Of a stretch of 64,000 nucleotides of DNA, positions 32,619 to 40,659 are shown in pieces. The notes under the pieces were generated by a model. It saw nothing but the letters and a program-made list of their open reading frames with translations. It was not told where the DNA came from and searched no databases. The DNA is taken from positions 11,598-75,597 of the forward strand of contig JAWVEY010000040.1 of NCBI GenBank assembly GCA_033856515.1, given 5' to 3'. The stretch is from JALZKA01 sp033856515 (lineage in GTDB: Bacteria > Actinomycetota > Thermoleophilia > Solirubrobacterales > 70-9). Both the position numbers and the translations under genes were made by a program. Every line of letters starts with the position of its first letter. The stretch's first letter is position 1.

Positions 32619-34358
32619 CTAGGGACAGCTCGGCCGGGTGACGTTGTTCGAGGACAGGGTGACCGCCGCATCACGGGCGAGGAGGCGCCCATCGACGACG
32701 GTTCCGGCCCCCACCGTGATGGTCCCTGCGTTGATGGTGCCCCTAAACAGCGTGTTGGCTGCCAGGGTCGTGGCCGTGCCGGTCTGGAAGAGCACGTTGC
32801 ACGATTGGGCACCGTTGACCAGGACGATCTTGCTTCCGGCCGGCACATCGAGCGTCGTCGCCGCCCTGAAGATGAACGTGGAGTCGGGGTCGCCGTTGCC
32901 GTCGAGCGTCAGCGTCCCCGCGATCCCGAACGTGCCAGTCGAGGAGTTGTAGACGCCGGGAAAGCGCGTCGTTGCGCCGAGCTCCGGTCCGATGGTGCCC
33001 GTGAGGGGTCGTCCGGCACCATCGGCGTAGGCCGCGGCGAGATCGACCTGCGCGCCTGCCGCGGTGCTATCGCCGGCGTGGACCGACCCGGTAACGACAC
33101 CCGGGCCGTTGCCCGTGCAGGGAGTCGGCAAGCCGGTGCAGGCGGTGCCGGGGCTGATCCCCAGGTCGCCTGTGATCACGGACGGTCCTGCGTTCGTGAT
33201 TGTGGAGGCCGCCAACGCGGCAAACGGATCTGCCCTTCCGAACAGAACTGGAGGTTCGCTCGTGTGGACCTTGGCCACGCTCGGCGAGTCGTAGTCGGCC
33301 CGGTTGCCGACGTTGTCGGAGACCGATCCCTCGTACATGTAGCACTTGTCGTTGGCAACGCTCTCGTCTGCGCCATCGGTGAGGAAGACGGTCGTCTCAA
33401 AGTCCCCAAAGGGGCCGCACTCCTGCGTGACCGGTTCGAGATTCGCCTCCGCACGGCGAAGCGTGATCGAGTCTTCGTTGATTCCAGACTGAGTATCGGA
33501 GGCCCCGCTGCGCGTGACCGGCACGGAGAGACTCGTCACCACAGTGTCGGGATAGCTGATGTCGCCACCCGATGGCGGCGCGGTGTCGCTTTCGAAGGCG
33601 ATCGCGGCTGTCCCTGTGAATCCGGAAGCATCGGTGCCGGTGACGACGTATGACGTGGGGTTCGCGGGGTCGGCGTCCCAGGTGAACTCGGACGATACGA
33701 ACGGCCCGCCGTTGGCGCCCCTCTCCGTTACAAGCTCGATGTCGTGGACCCACCCGCTCGTGGCGATGGCGGGGAACCCGGCGGATGCGGGCTGCCTGCC
33801 TCCGGCAGGTGTGATCATGTCTGCGATGCGGAATCCTCCGGCGACGTCGCCCTTGTAGTAGAGGGTGGTGTCGACGAGAAACGCGCCAGTCGCCCCATCG
33901 AGGCTGAAGGACTGGGTCAACGGCTCCGGGCCCGAGACTGTGACCGCGTCGCTCCTCTCGCTCTCTGCGCCCCGCCAGTTGTCCGACACGAGGGGCGTCA
34001 CCGAGTATTCCCAGTGGCCTGCGGGCACGCTCGCTTCCGTACAGCTCGTCGTAGCGACGATTCCTGCACAGCCTGGTAGAGCCGCATGAGCCTCGTTCGT
34101 GTCCGCGTCGTAGCGCGTGACCTCGTAGCCGTCGACCCCGGCCCCGCCGGACATCGTGCTCGCCTGCCAGCTGACGACGACGTCGGACTCACCTTCCTTC
34201 GCCACGTCGGGAGTCGTCCCCTGGTTCATGCTCGAGACGGCCGCGGACCCCGTGCCCTTCACTCCAGCCTCACTCCAAAAACCCATCGCGGGAGCCGTGC
34301 TCGCGAAGCTTGCGGCCACGGTTAGCAGCGAGAGGATGGCCGGCCGGCACAGCTTCAT
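32619..34358 (-). CDS. exported protein with C-terminal ice-binding (DUF3494) domain
   Basis: 579-aa secreted protein. The signal peptide (1-25, ending APAMG) is followed by FWSEAG, a SipW-substrate-like start. A fibronectin-type region (about 45-125: DVVVSWQASTMSGGAGVDGYEV) and one or two further beta-sandwich regions follow. Residues about 373-579 are a clear DUF3494 ice-binding beta-solenoid: FAALAASTITNAGPSVITGD, GISPGTACTG, GVYNSSTGTFGIAGTLTLDG, STFIFRAATTLDVPAGSKIV and NAGTITVGAGTVVDGRLLA. DUF3494 also serves as an adhesion module. The ATG at 34358 overlaps the preceding stop (ATGA). It is the last gene of the 36.26-32.6 kb operon. Confidence 0.85.
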   Translation of the reverse strand: MKLCRPAILSLLTVAASFASTAPAMGFWSEAGVKGTGSAAVSSMNQGTTPDVAKEGESDVVVSWQASTMSGGAGVDGYEVTRYDADTNEAHAALPGCAGIVATTSCTEASVPAGHWEYSVTPLVSDNWRGAESERSDAVTVSGPEPLTQSFSLDGATGAFLVDTTLYYKGDVAGGFRIADMITPAGGRQPASAGFPAIATSGWVHDIELVTERGANGGPFVSSEFTWDADPANPTSYVVTGTDASGFTGTAAIAFESDTAPPSGGDISYPDTVVTSLSVPVTRSGASDTQSGINEDSITLRRAEANLEPVTQECGPFGDFETTVFLTDGADESVANDKCYMYEGSVSDNVGNRADYDSPSVAKVHTSEPPVLFGRADPFAALAASTITNAGPSVITGDLGISPGTACTGLPTPCTGNGPGVVTGSVHAGDSTAAGAQVDLAAAYADGAGRPLTGTIGPELGATTRFPGVYNSSTGTFGIAGTLTLDGNGDPDSTFIFRAATTLDVPAGSKIVLVNGAQSCNVLFQTGTATTLAANTLFRGTINAGTITVGAGTVVDGRLLARDAAVTLSSNNVTRPSCP

Positions 34359-34858
34359 GAGGTGTCTCCCTGGAGGTAGACGGTGTACCTGGCGCCCTGG
34401 CAGGAGTCGGATGCGCCCAGCCCCATTACGAGCGCGTCCTGCAACTCGATCTCGAGCTCGCCCGGCGTCGAGCCGACCTTTGGCGGAACGGTCCATCCCT
34501 CGTCACCGTTCGTCTGAGCGGTGAACTCGAACATCGGAGCGCAGTCGACGTGGGCTTCGTCGACCTCGTAGCCGTCCGTGCCCTCGCTGTCGTCGAGCGA
34601 GATCGAGGTGATCTCGACCGGAAAGGGATTCGGGTTGGACGCCACGGTGGCGACGCTCTTGCTCTGGCCCGGGAAAATCTCGCTTCCGAGCCCTCCCGGG
34701 CTCAGGGTGAGGGCCTGCGGGTCGTTGAGGGTCGCCGTCGCGGTCCCGGCTCCTGTTCCTGTCCAGAAGGCGATGGCGGGGGCCGAGATGGCAACCGTCG
34801 CAACGGCCACGCCTGCCATGAAGATCTTGGTTCGGCTGCTCATCGACGGCCGATTCAC
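34355..34858 (-). CDS. exported SipW-dependent (camelysin/TasA-like) protein
   Basis: 167-aa exported protein. The signal helix (about 12-30) ends APAIAFWTGTGAGTATATL, the AFW-G-G-A pattern of SipW-processed substrates. A beta-rich domain with two Cys follows (VDCAPMF, ASDSCQGARYTVYL). The GTG at 34858 overlaps the upstream stop as GTGA and is chosen; ATG at 34843 (MSSRTKIF) is the alternative. It lies between two other exported genes of the same operon and probably forms or decorates a surface fibre. Confidence 0.72.
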   Translation of the reverse strand: MNRPSMSSRTKIFMAGVAVATVAISAPAIAFWTGTGAGTATATLNDPQALTLSPGGLGSEIFPGQSKSVATVASNPNPFPVEITSISLDDSEGTDGYEVDEAHVDCAPMFEFTAQTNGDEGWTVPPKVGSTPGELEIELQDALVMGLGASDSCQGARYTVYLQGDTS

Positions 34859-35718
34859 GGCGCACCCACAGTCGAGGTGCCGCCGTAGGCGAGCGTCAAC
34901 GACGCGTCCTTGCAACCGTCCTGGTTGACTGGGCGGTCGAGCATCTTCAGTTGCGGCCACTCGCTCGAGGGGAAGTCGAGTTTGGAGAGGCTCGTTGTGC
35001 CAGCGGCTGCGACCTCGAAGCCGTATGCGCCTGAGAAAGGGATCACGGCGAAGTCATCCACCGTGCACGGCAAGCCCGGGCTTGCCCCGGGGGCGGTCAC
35101 GTTGCTCACCCGCGCATCCAGGCTCGTGATTGCAATCTCGCGTGTCTGGGGATTCGTAAGCGTCAGGTCCACCGGCACGCTGACACCAGGAGCCAGAGGA
35201 GTGGTCGAGTCGGCGCTGATCTGGAAGTCCGCGGATTGAACTGGAGCAATCGTCAGGCGAGCTAGCGCCGTGGCGTGCTTGCCATTGCTGCGCGCACGGA
35301 TCCGCATTCGATGGATCCCGATCGCAGCGCTGCCCGTGTCAACGGTCAGCGTCGAAATCCGGTTGCGGGTCCTCTTGCGCATGAAGGTGGCGGTTGCCCC
35401 TGGCGGGAGCCCGCGGAGGATTCGCAGCTTGACGGTCGGCCTCCGGCCACTCTGGGTCACCGGCGAGGTCCGCCGGATCCGAATTCTGAACTGGGCGACG
35501 CCTCCCTGAGACACCGATCGGGAACGCGGCTTGACACGAATCGCAAGCGCCCGTGCATGACCGGCCTTCGCGGCGGAGCTGTTTTGGTCTGCCGCCGGTG
35601 GTGAGGAGGAGCGGGGCTGTGCAGCAAGAAAGGCGGCGCCGCCGAGCGAGACAACCGCGATCAGAATCGCAGCGACGTTGGTCGAAGCTTTCCGTGTCGT
35701 GAGTTTGATTCTTCTCAT
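34855..35718 (-). CDS. exported beta-sandwich protein of the SipW-like operon
   Basis: 287-aa protein with a signal/anchor helix (about 15-33), then two beta-sandwich regions. The first, about 60-160, has RTSPVTQSGRRPTVKLRILR and GIHRMRIRARSNGKH. The second, about 165-287, has SADFQISADSTTPLAPGVSV, VDLTLTNPQTREIAITSLD and DGCKDASLTLAYGG. The second region has the same C-terminal CK-x-LTLxY signature as the neighbouring 35.8-36.3 kb protein (DACKGATLTLTLS), so both belong to one exported beta-domain group. The hairpin at 35749-35783 lies just before its start. Confidence 0.7.
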   Translation of the reverse strand: MRRIKLTTRKASTNVAAILIAVVSLGGAAFLAAQPRSSSPPAADQNSSAAKAGHARALAIRVKPRSRSVSQGGVAQFRIRIRRTSPVTQSGRRPTVKLRILRGLPPGATATFMRKRTRNRISTLTVDTGSAAIGIHRMRIRARSNGKHATALARLTIAPVQSADFQISADSTTPLAPGVSVPVDLTLTNPQTREIAITSLDARVSNVTAPGASPGLPCTVDDFAVIPFSGAYGFEVAAAGTTSLSKLDFPSSEWPQLKMLDRPVNQDGCKDASLTLAYGGTSTVGAP

Positions 35719-35748
35719 GGCGTGCGCTTCCTTGGGCGACGCAGCCGA

Positions 35749-35783
35749 CCCATCGGGCGGCGACCAAGGCGCCGCCCGATGGG
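35749..35783 (-). other. perfect 14-bp-stem hairpin between first and second genes of the exported-protein operon
   Basis: CCCATCGGGCGGCG (35749-35762) and CGCCGCCCGATGGG (35770-35783) are exact reverse complements around a 7-nt loop. No U-tract follows on the minus strand, so it is more likely a transcript stabiliser or partial attenuator than a full terminator. It lies between the stop at 35811 and the next start at 35718. Confidence 0.85.
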
Positions 35784-35810
35784 CTCTGCGTTTTCCTGCC
35801 GTGCGATGCC

Positions 35811-36260
35811 TTAGGTGCTCGAGAGGGTCAGGGTCAGGGTTGCGCCCTTGCAGGCGTCCTGGCTCACCTCGGTGTTCTCGTAGACGAGCGAAGCGTTGTT
35901 CGGGAGCGCCTCGGCCGTCGCGCCGGCGGGAACCGCGTGGTCCTCGGTCACATCGCTCATCGAGAAGTCATCGGTCTCGCAGGTGTTATGTCCAGCGTCG
36001 GCCGTGACGCTCTCGAGATGCACGTCGGTGACCGTGATTGGCGTATCCGTGGCGTTGGCTGCCGTGAAGCTGACCGCCGAGCTGGAACCGGGCTCGATGC
36101 CGGGTGCCAGGGTGCCGGCAACGGTGACGGTGCCGCCGCCTCCAACGGTTCCGGTGCCGGTGCCGGTGCCGGTTCCTGTCCAATACGCGTAAGCAAGGCC
36201 TGCGATCGCAAACGTCGCAATCGTGCCCAGCGTGATCATGCGGCGTTTCGTCAGTGTCAT
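35811..36260 (-). CDS. exported SipW-dependent (camelysin/TasA-like) small protein
   Basis: 149-aa exported protein, first in its operon. The signal helix (about 8-26) ends AYAYWTGTGTGTGTGTV, the SipW-type cleavage context, followed by a Gly-rich hinge. A single beta-sandwich follows (AVSFTAANATDTPITVTDVHL, CETDDFSM, then EVSQDACKGATLTLTLSST). The ATG at 36260 has GGAAAG about 8 nt upstream. A shared-class promoter (36336-36404) precedes it and a strong hairpin follows it, as expected for an abundant structural subunit; abundance is inferred. Confidence 0.75.
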   Translation of the reverse strand: MTLTKRRMITLGTIATFAIAGLAYAYWTGTGTGTGTGTVGGGGTVTVAGTLAPGIEPGSSSAVSFTAANATDTPITVTDVHLESVTADAGHNTCETDDFSMSDVTEDHAVPAGATAEALPNNASLVYENTEVSQDACKGATLTLTLSST

Positions 36261-36335
36261 GGACGTGTCTTTCCGGGCGACTTTTCCGCTAGGCCCGCAC
36301 AGGTGTGCGCGCGCCGTTTTGCGCCTCACCCCTTC

Positions 36336-36404
36336 ATCGGCGTCGTGCGAGGGACACCGCATCCCCCCGACGTACGAAAAGCCACATCCCCCGGACGTAC
36401 GAAA
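36336..36404 (-). promoter_or_regulatory. GGGGGAT-N20-CCGATGAAG promoter of the 36.26-32.6 kb operon, with duplicated upstream box
   Basis: On the minus strand TTTCGTACGTC(C/G)GGGGGAT occurs twice (36404-36386 and 36379-36361), 25 bp apart. Exactly 20 nt after the proximal copy comes CCGATGAAG (36340-36332). The same pair with the same 20-nt gap precedes two other transcription units at 38.7 and 43.2 kb. CCGATRA resembles a sigma-28-type -10, but no TAAA -35 is seen. The GGGGGAT box may be a -35 or an activator site. Confidence 0.65.
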
Positions 36405-36414
36405 CTGCCCGCGG

Positions 36415-37095
36415 CTAGTTCTCCCAGGCGATCTGGCCGCCCATGAGCGCGATTGCCACCGCGTGTGCTCGTGTCCGCGCGCCAAGCTTCTCGAGGGCGT
36501 GCTGGACGTGGCTCTTCACGGTTTCCGGCGAGAGAAAGAGCTTCTCGCCGATTGCTCGCGTCTGCAGACCCGTAGCGACCAGCGCAATGACCTGGCGCTC
36601 GCGATCGGTCAGCTGTATCTGCTCGCCCTGGCGCTCTGTGTCCGTCGTTGCCGCTGCCTCGCGAGCGAGGTCCTCAGTTCTTCCCGGGTAGTCCTCGTCT
36701 GGGGTGATGTAAATGATCAGGTGGCGCCCAGGAAGGACCTTTGCGGTGGCGCTGTATTCGAACGAGATCTGCGTATGACCGGGGACGATCAGCCGGGTCC
36801 AGCCTTCTGCTGAGCCGCTTTCAAGGAAGGCCTGCCAGTCCTGCTCGATGGTTACGAGGCTCGCCGGCGGCATGAAATCGTCGATCTTGTGCCACGGGAT
36901 CTCGTCCAGGGGCGTCGAGATGAGGTCGGCGGCCGCGTGGTTTCCGGTCACCCACCGGCGCTGGTCATCGGCAATCAGCATCGCATGCTTGGAGCGCCCG
37001 AAGGCCGACCGGAGCCGGGTCACGGTCTCCGATCCGAACCTGCTCTCCTCGAACGCATGCTGGTTAGCCGAAAGTTCGGCGTCGAACGGGCTCAT
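36415..37095 (-). CDS. PAS-like/LuxR-HTH transcription factor
   Basis: 226-aa regulator. Residues about 25-130 form a PAS-like sensory fold (HAMLIADDQRRWVTGNHAAADL, FEYSATAKVLPGRHLIIYI). Residues about 160-215 are a LuxR/NarL HTH (LTDRERQVIALVATGLQTRA, LFLSPETVKSHVQHALEKL). There is no receiver Asp, so it is not a classical response regulator. The ATG at 37095 shares a base with the phosphodiesterase stop; GTG at 37098 is possible. It is co-transcribed with the EAL gene and is the natural candidate to bind the GGGGGAT boxes in front of the matrix operons. Confidence 0.88.
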   Translation of the reverse strand: MSPFDAELSANQHAFEESRFGSETVTRLRSAFGRSKHAMLIADDQRRWVTGNHAAADLISTPLDEIPWHKIDDFMPPASLVTIEQDWQAFLESGSAEGWTRLIVPGHTQISFEYSATAKVLPGRHLIIYITPDEDYPGRTEDLAREAAATTDTERQGEQIQLTDRERQVIALVATGLQTRAIGEKLFLSPETVKSHVQHALEKLGARTRAHAVAIALMGGQIAWEN

Positions 37096-38654
37096 CACAG
37101 CCTCGCCGGGCTCGGAATGGCCATCGAAATAGGACGGGGCTCGGCGAACAAGAACCCTTGGACGAAGTCCACGCCCATCATCTTGAGCGTCGCGACGGCG
37201 TCGGCGTCCTCGACGCCTTCGGCGACGGTTTTCAAGTTGAAGCTCTTTGCGAGACTGACGACGGCACGAACTACTTTTTGGCTCCTGCGGTTGTCGGTCA
37301 GGTCGGCTATGAACTCGCGGTCGATCTTCAGCAGGTCGCACTCGAACTGTTTTATGTAGGCGAGGCCGCCGTAGCCACTCCCGAAGTCGTCGATCGCGAC
37401 CTGGCATCCCAGCTCCCTGAGCTCGATGAGGAACTCTCGCGCCGTTTTCTCGTCCGCAAGCAGCGCCGTTTCGGTCACCTCCGCGACCAAGAGCGAGGGG
37501 TCAGCGCCCGCTCTCGAAAGGGCGGAGCGAAAGTGACCGATCAAAGTCGGGCTACCCAGGGAGTGCGCAGAGAGGTTGACCGTGATCCGGTGGCCGAGAG
37601 CTGCCAGCCCCGCCGCCTGTTCGATCATCCAGCGATCAAGCTCGCCGACGAGGCCGAACTCCTCGGCCAGGGGTAGAAAGTCGGCTGGCGGGACCAGCGC
37701 ACCGTCCTCGCCTTTCATCCTGACCAGGAGCTCGTGCATGACCTCCATCCCGGTTTCGAGGCACACAACCGGCTGGGCGTATACGACGAGGCGATCGCCC
37801 TCGATTGCGGCTCGGATCTTGCGGAGCTCAGACAGCGAATCGACCTGTGCCTGCAGCTCCAGGTCCCGGCGCTTCTGCTCCGTGATGTCGTGAAAGACGA
37901 CCACCGACGCATCTGGGTTCCCATCGAGGAGGAGCGGAGCCGACGTGTAGGCGACCGGAAGGGCGGTGCCGTCCTTTCGGATGAACACGTCATCGAGAAC
38001 CTTGACCGTCTCCCCTCGCTTCCTCGCGTGAAAGATCGGACAGGAGTCGCGCGGATAAGGGGTGCCGTCAGCGTGACGGAAATGCGTCAGTTCGTGCATG
38101 TCCTTGCCTGCAAGTTCTGCCTCTGTCCAGCCAAGGAGCATCGCTCCGGACGAGTTCATGTATGTCACGCAGCCGTCCGTATCCATGACGAAGAGCCCCT
38201 CGCCCATGCTCTCCGTCACCGCGCGCATATGGAGCCTGCCGTCGTCGATCTCGCGTGCGGTTTCGATCCGCTCGGTCAAATCGATGGTGATGCCCACGGC
38301 TCCGTGTGGCTCGCCGGCGTCGTTTGTAAGCGGGGTGATCCGCAACCGGCCCGAAAACGAAGAGTCGTCTCGGCGGAGCAGGTCGAAATCGCCTTCGAAG
38401 CGGTCGTACTCGAGGGAGTCCAGAAGCACTCTGACTCCTGCACGGCATTCTTGCGAAACCAGCAGCTCGGCAATGTTGCGACCGATGGCCTCGGAAGCGC
38501 TCCATCCATGAAGAAACTCGGCGGCATTGCTCCACTTGACGATGCGCCCATCGCGTTCGATGACGATCACCGATGCATCGGTCGCGTCGAGCACCTGCGT
38601 TCGGATTGGGTGGTATCCCGCCTCCGAGCTCATTGATTCCGAGAACTTCGTCAT
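37095..38654 (-). CDS. PAS-PAS-EAL c-di-GMP phosphodiesterase
   Basis: 519 aa from the ATG at 38654: PAS1 (about 20-130, DASVIVIERDGRIVKWSNAA), PAS2 (about 145-265, GEGLFVMDTDGCVTYMNSSG) and EAL (about 285-510). The motif Glu is in HELLVRM. NLSAHSLG, AEVTETALL, AIDDFGSGYGGLAYIKQF, KIDREFI, KTVAEGVED and VDFVQGF supply the other metal and catalytic residues, so hydrolysis of c-di-GMP is likely. The frame is open to a GTG at 38774, but a promoter of the shared class ends 7 nt before the ATG at 38654, suggesting a leaderless start. It lies between the two exported-fibre operons. Confidence 0.87.
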   Translation of the reverse strand: MTKFSESMSSEAGYHPIRTQVLDATDASVIVIERDGRIVKWSNAAEFLHGWSASEAIGRNIAELLVSQECRAGVRVLLDSLEYDRFEGDFDLLRRDDSSFSGRLRITPLTNDAGEPHGAVGITIDLTERIETAREIDDGRLHMRAVTESMGEGLFVMDTDGCVTYMNSSGAMLLGWTEAELAGKDMHELTHFRHADGTPYPRDSCPIFHARKRGETVKVLDDVFIRKDGTALPVAYTSAPLLLDGNPDASVVVFHDITEQKRRDLELQAQVDSLSELRKIRAAIEGDRLVVYAQPVVCLETGMEVMHELLVRMKGEDGALVPPADFLPLAEEFGLVGELDRWMIEQAAGLAALGHRITVNLSAHSLGSPTLIGHFRSALSRAGADPSLLVAEVTETALLADEKTAREFLIELRELGCQVAIDDFGSGYGGLAYIKQFECDLLKIDREFIADLTDNRRSQKVVRAVVSLAKSFNLKTVAEGVEDADAVATLKMMGVDFVQGFLFAEPRPISMAIPSPARL

Positions 38655-38663
38655 CACTACATC

Positions 38664-38730
38664 ATCGGTGCTCGCGAGGCGACGCCCGATCCCCCATATG
38701 TGGGAGTTCTCACCGAGATATCCCCCGTAC
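38664..38730 (-). promoter_or_regulatory. GGGGGAT-N20-CCGATGATG promoter of the EAL-LuxR unit, duplicated box
   Basis: GGGGGAT occurs at 38726-38720 and 38695-38689 on the minus strand (31 bp apart). The proximal copy is exactly 20 nt from CCGATGAT (38668-38661). A start site about 7 nt downstream falls on the ATG at 38654, so the message may be leaderless. Confidence 0.62.
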
Positions 38731-38767
38731 TGACCGGTTTTCGAAGTTCTCCGGCCAGTGAATGTGC

Positions 38768-39658
38768 TCAGCACCGGCGAAGCTGGTCTCGCCGGTCGGC
38801 GATCACATGGTCAGCGCCGGGTCCACAGTCGACGAAGTCCGCACCGCCGCCCCGCACGTTGATCCGGTCCTCTCCGGAGCCTCCATGAATCTTGTCCTTC
38901 CCCTGTCGGCCGACAACAAAGTCATTTCCTGCGCCGGCGACGATCGCGTCCCCACCCTTGCCGCCGTCCACGCAGTCGTCTCCCGCCAGGGCGCGGATCG
39001 AGTCGCTGCCGCCCAGGCCTGCGATCCGGTCGCTGAGCGCGGTCCCAACGAGGCGGTTGGGGTTGTCGTCACCGAGGATCAGGCTGGTACAGGGAGTGGG
39101 GTTCTCCTCTGTCTCGGTCAGGGTCCAGTCGTAGTCGAAACCGGCCGTGGCGAGCTGGAGGTGGTTGTCGCCGGAGTAGTCCGTCGGCGGTGCCCCACCG
39201 TCCTCCATCGAGACCGAAAAGTGATAGACGCGTTCTTCGCCGGCCGGGAGGACGAGCAGATCCTGCGACGGCATCTCTGCCAGCCCGCCGGCGAAGATGG
39301 TCGCGGTGGATCCCCCGGTGATATCGGTGATCTCGAGGTCGAGCGCGTCCGAGAGCACCTGGCCGCCGGCGCCGCCCGTGTCCTCGAGCCCCGCGGAGCT
39401 GAGGGAGAGCCTTCCAGGCGCTGTGCCTGTGTTGGTGATCGTCACCGTTCCATCCGTCGACGCGCCGGGGTAGAAATCGTCGGCGGTGAGGATCGCCTCT
39501 CCGTGCAGGGAGTCGGTGATCGAGATCGAGCCGTCGGCAAGCAGATGGAGCTTCGGGGATGCGTTACCGGATGGAACTCCGGCAAGTGCCGCGGCGGCGG
39601 CCACGAGTGCGAGCGCGGCGGCAATGGCCTGGAGGGCTGTGCGACGTGACGCGGGCAT
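38768..39658 (-). CDS. exported TasA-like protein with C-terminal RTX repeats
   Basis: 296 aa with a signal peptide (about 1-32). The first domain (about 35-185: GSISITDSLHGEAILTADDF, GTVTITNTGTAPGRLSLSS) resembles SipW-dependent camelysin/TasA subunits. The C-terminal half (about 195-290) holds RTX nonapeptides (SDRIAGLGGSDSI, GGKGGDAIVAGAGNDFVVG, GKDKIHGGSGEDRI), a calcium-dependent beta-roll. The ATG at 39658 is 2 nt after the upstream stop. It closes the 43.1-38.8 kb operon and could be a calcium-binding cap or anchor for the fibre; that role is inferred. Confidence 0.78.
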   Translation of the reverse strand: MPASRRTALQAIAAALALVAAAAALAGVPSGNASPKLHLLADGSISITDSLHGEAILTADDFYPGASTDGTVTITNTGTAPGRLSLSSAGLEDTGGAGGQVLSDALDLEITDITGGSTATIFAGGLAEMPSQDLLVLPAGEERVYHFSVSMEDGGAPPTDYSGDNHLQLATAGFDYDWTLTETEENPTPCTSLILGDDNPNRLVGTALSDRIAGLGGSDSIRALAGDDCVDGGKGGDAIVAGAGNDFVVGRQGKDKIHGGSGEDRINVRGGGADFVDCGPGADHVIADRRDQLRRC

Positions 39659-39660
39659 GC

Positions 39661-40659
39661 CTAGAACTCCACGTCCACGGTTCCGGTCTCGGTGGTGGAA
39701 GTCGTGCTCGTCGGGTTCCCCGCGCGGTCGTAGGCGGCGCTTGCGGGGAACCAGGTCATTGAGCCCGTGCCGGCCGCGGTGGTGGGCGTGCCCGCGGCGG
39801 TGCCCAGCTGGACCGTCGCGACTCCGCCGGAGAGAGTGAGCTTGGACGTCGTTCCTGTTACGCCGAATGTCGAGTTGGCGGTGACATAGTCGGTCCGCGC
39901 CAGCCTGACGGTCCCGAGCGGGAGGGCCGCCGAGTTGCTCGCGTTGTAGATCGTCATCGCGTCGAAGCCGCCCTGAGCCGCGACGTTGTTGTCGATCCTG
40001 ACCACCACATCGGTCAAGGCTCCGTTCCACCCCGAGATCACGGAGATCGGATCAATCGTGTCGTTGAAGGTGAGCGTCGCCGTGTCGCCGATCTCAGGCC
40101 GGCCAAGGATGCCGCCCGCCTTGTTGGCGGCCTGGACCCCCGTGGCGGACGCGGCGGTGTTGTCGACGGTCGCCGAGAAACCGGACTGGAGTCGGGAGTT
40201 CCCGACCCCATCGGTCGAGGCCAGCGTGTACGGATAGACCCCCTCGGGGACCGCGGACGTGGTGACCAGCGCGCTGCGGTAGTTGTAGTCCAGGCCACCG
40301 ACCGTGAAAATCGTTCCGGAGCTGAGTGCCTGCGGACCTTCGCCACCATCCGCGATGACCGAGGTGATGCCGCTGGAGGGGTTGCCGCTGTCAGTCACCT
40401 GGGCGAGGACTCGGTAGCCGCCGCCCGGGCGGATGTAGCCCGGAATGCCGCCTTGCGATTTCTCGACCACCGAGCGCGCCGCGCTAGGCGCAACCCAGTC
40501 GGGCGCCGCCCTGTATTCGTTGCCGGCGCTCGTGGTGGGAGTCGCGAATGCGGCCCAGGCCGTCGCGGCAGAAAGCCCGAATCCAAGTACGCACATAGCC
40601 ACCAGCGCCGTGAGGCGCCTCGGGCGGCTTCTCCCGGAGAAGTCAGACGGGGAGGTCAT
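39661..40659 (-). CDS. large exported beta-structured protein of the SipW operon
   Basis: 332-aa exported protein. A basic N-terminus is followed by a signal helix (about 18-36, ending AAFATPTTSAGNEY, SipW-like). The rest is beta-rich with Ser/Thr/Gly-rich composition: GGYRVLAQVTDSGNPSSGIT, YPYTLASTDGVGNSRLQSG, TATLTFNDTIDPISVIS and GGVATVQLGTAAG. A C-terminal Thr-rich tail ends TGTVDVEF. The middle looks like bacterial Ig-like domains. ATG 40659 has GGAGGGAG upstream and overlaps the signal-peptidase stop by 17 nt. I cannot assign a family. Confidence 0.7.
   Translation of the reverse strand: MTSPSDFSGRSRPRRLTALVAMCVLGFGLSAATAWAAFATPTTSAGNEYRAAPDWVAPSAARSVVEKSQGGIPGYIRPGGGYRVLAQVTDSGNPSSGITSVIADGGEGPQALSSGTIFTVGGLDYNYRSALVTTSAVPEGVYPYTLASTDGVGNSRLQSGFSATVDNTAASATGVQAANKAGGILGRPEIGDTATLTFNDTIDPISVISGWNGALTDVVVRIDNNVAAQGGFDAMTIYNASNSAALPLGTVRLARTDYVTANSTFGVTGTTSKLTLSGGVATVQLGTAAGTPTTAAGTGSMTWFPASAAYDRAGNPTSTTSTTETGTVDVEF

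Noticed and set aside
36332..36340. Ordinary sigma-28 (FliA/WhiG) promoters at the CCGATRA sites
   Set aside because: The -10 resembles GCCGATAA, but no TAAA lies 15 nt upstream at any of the three sites, and no flagellar genes are present; kept only as a resemblance.
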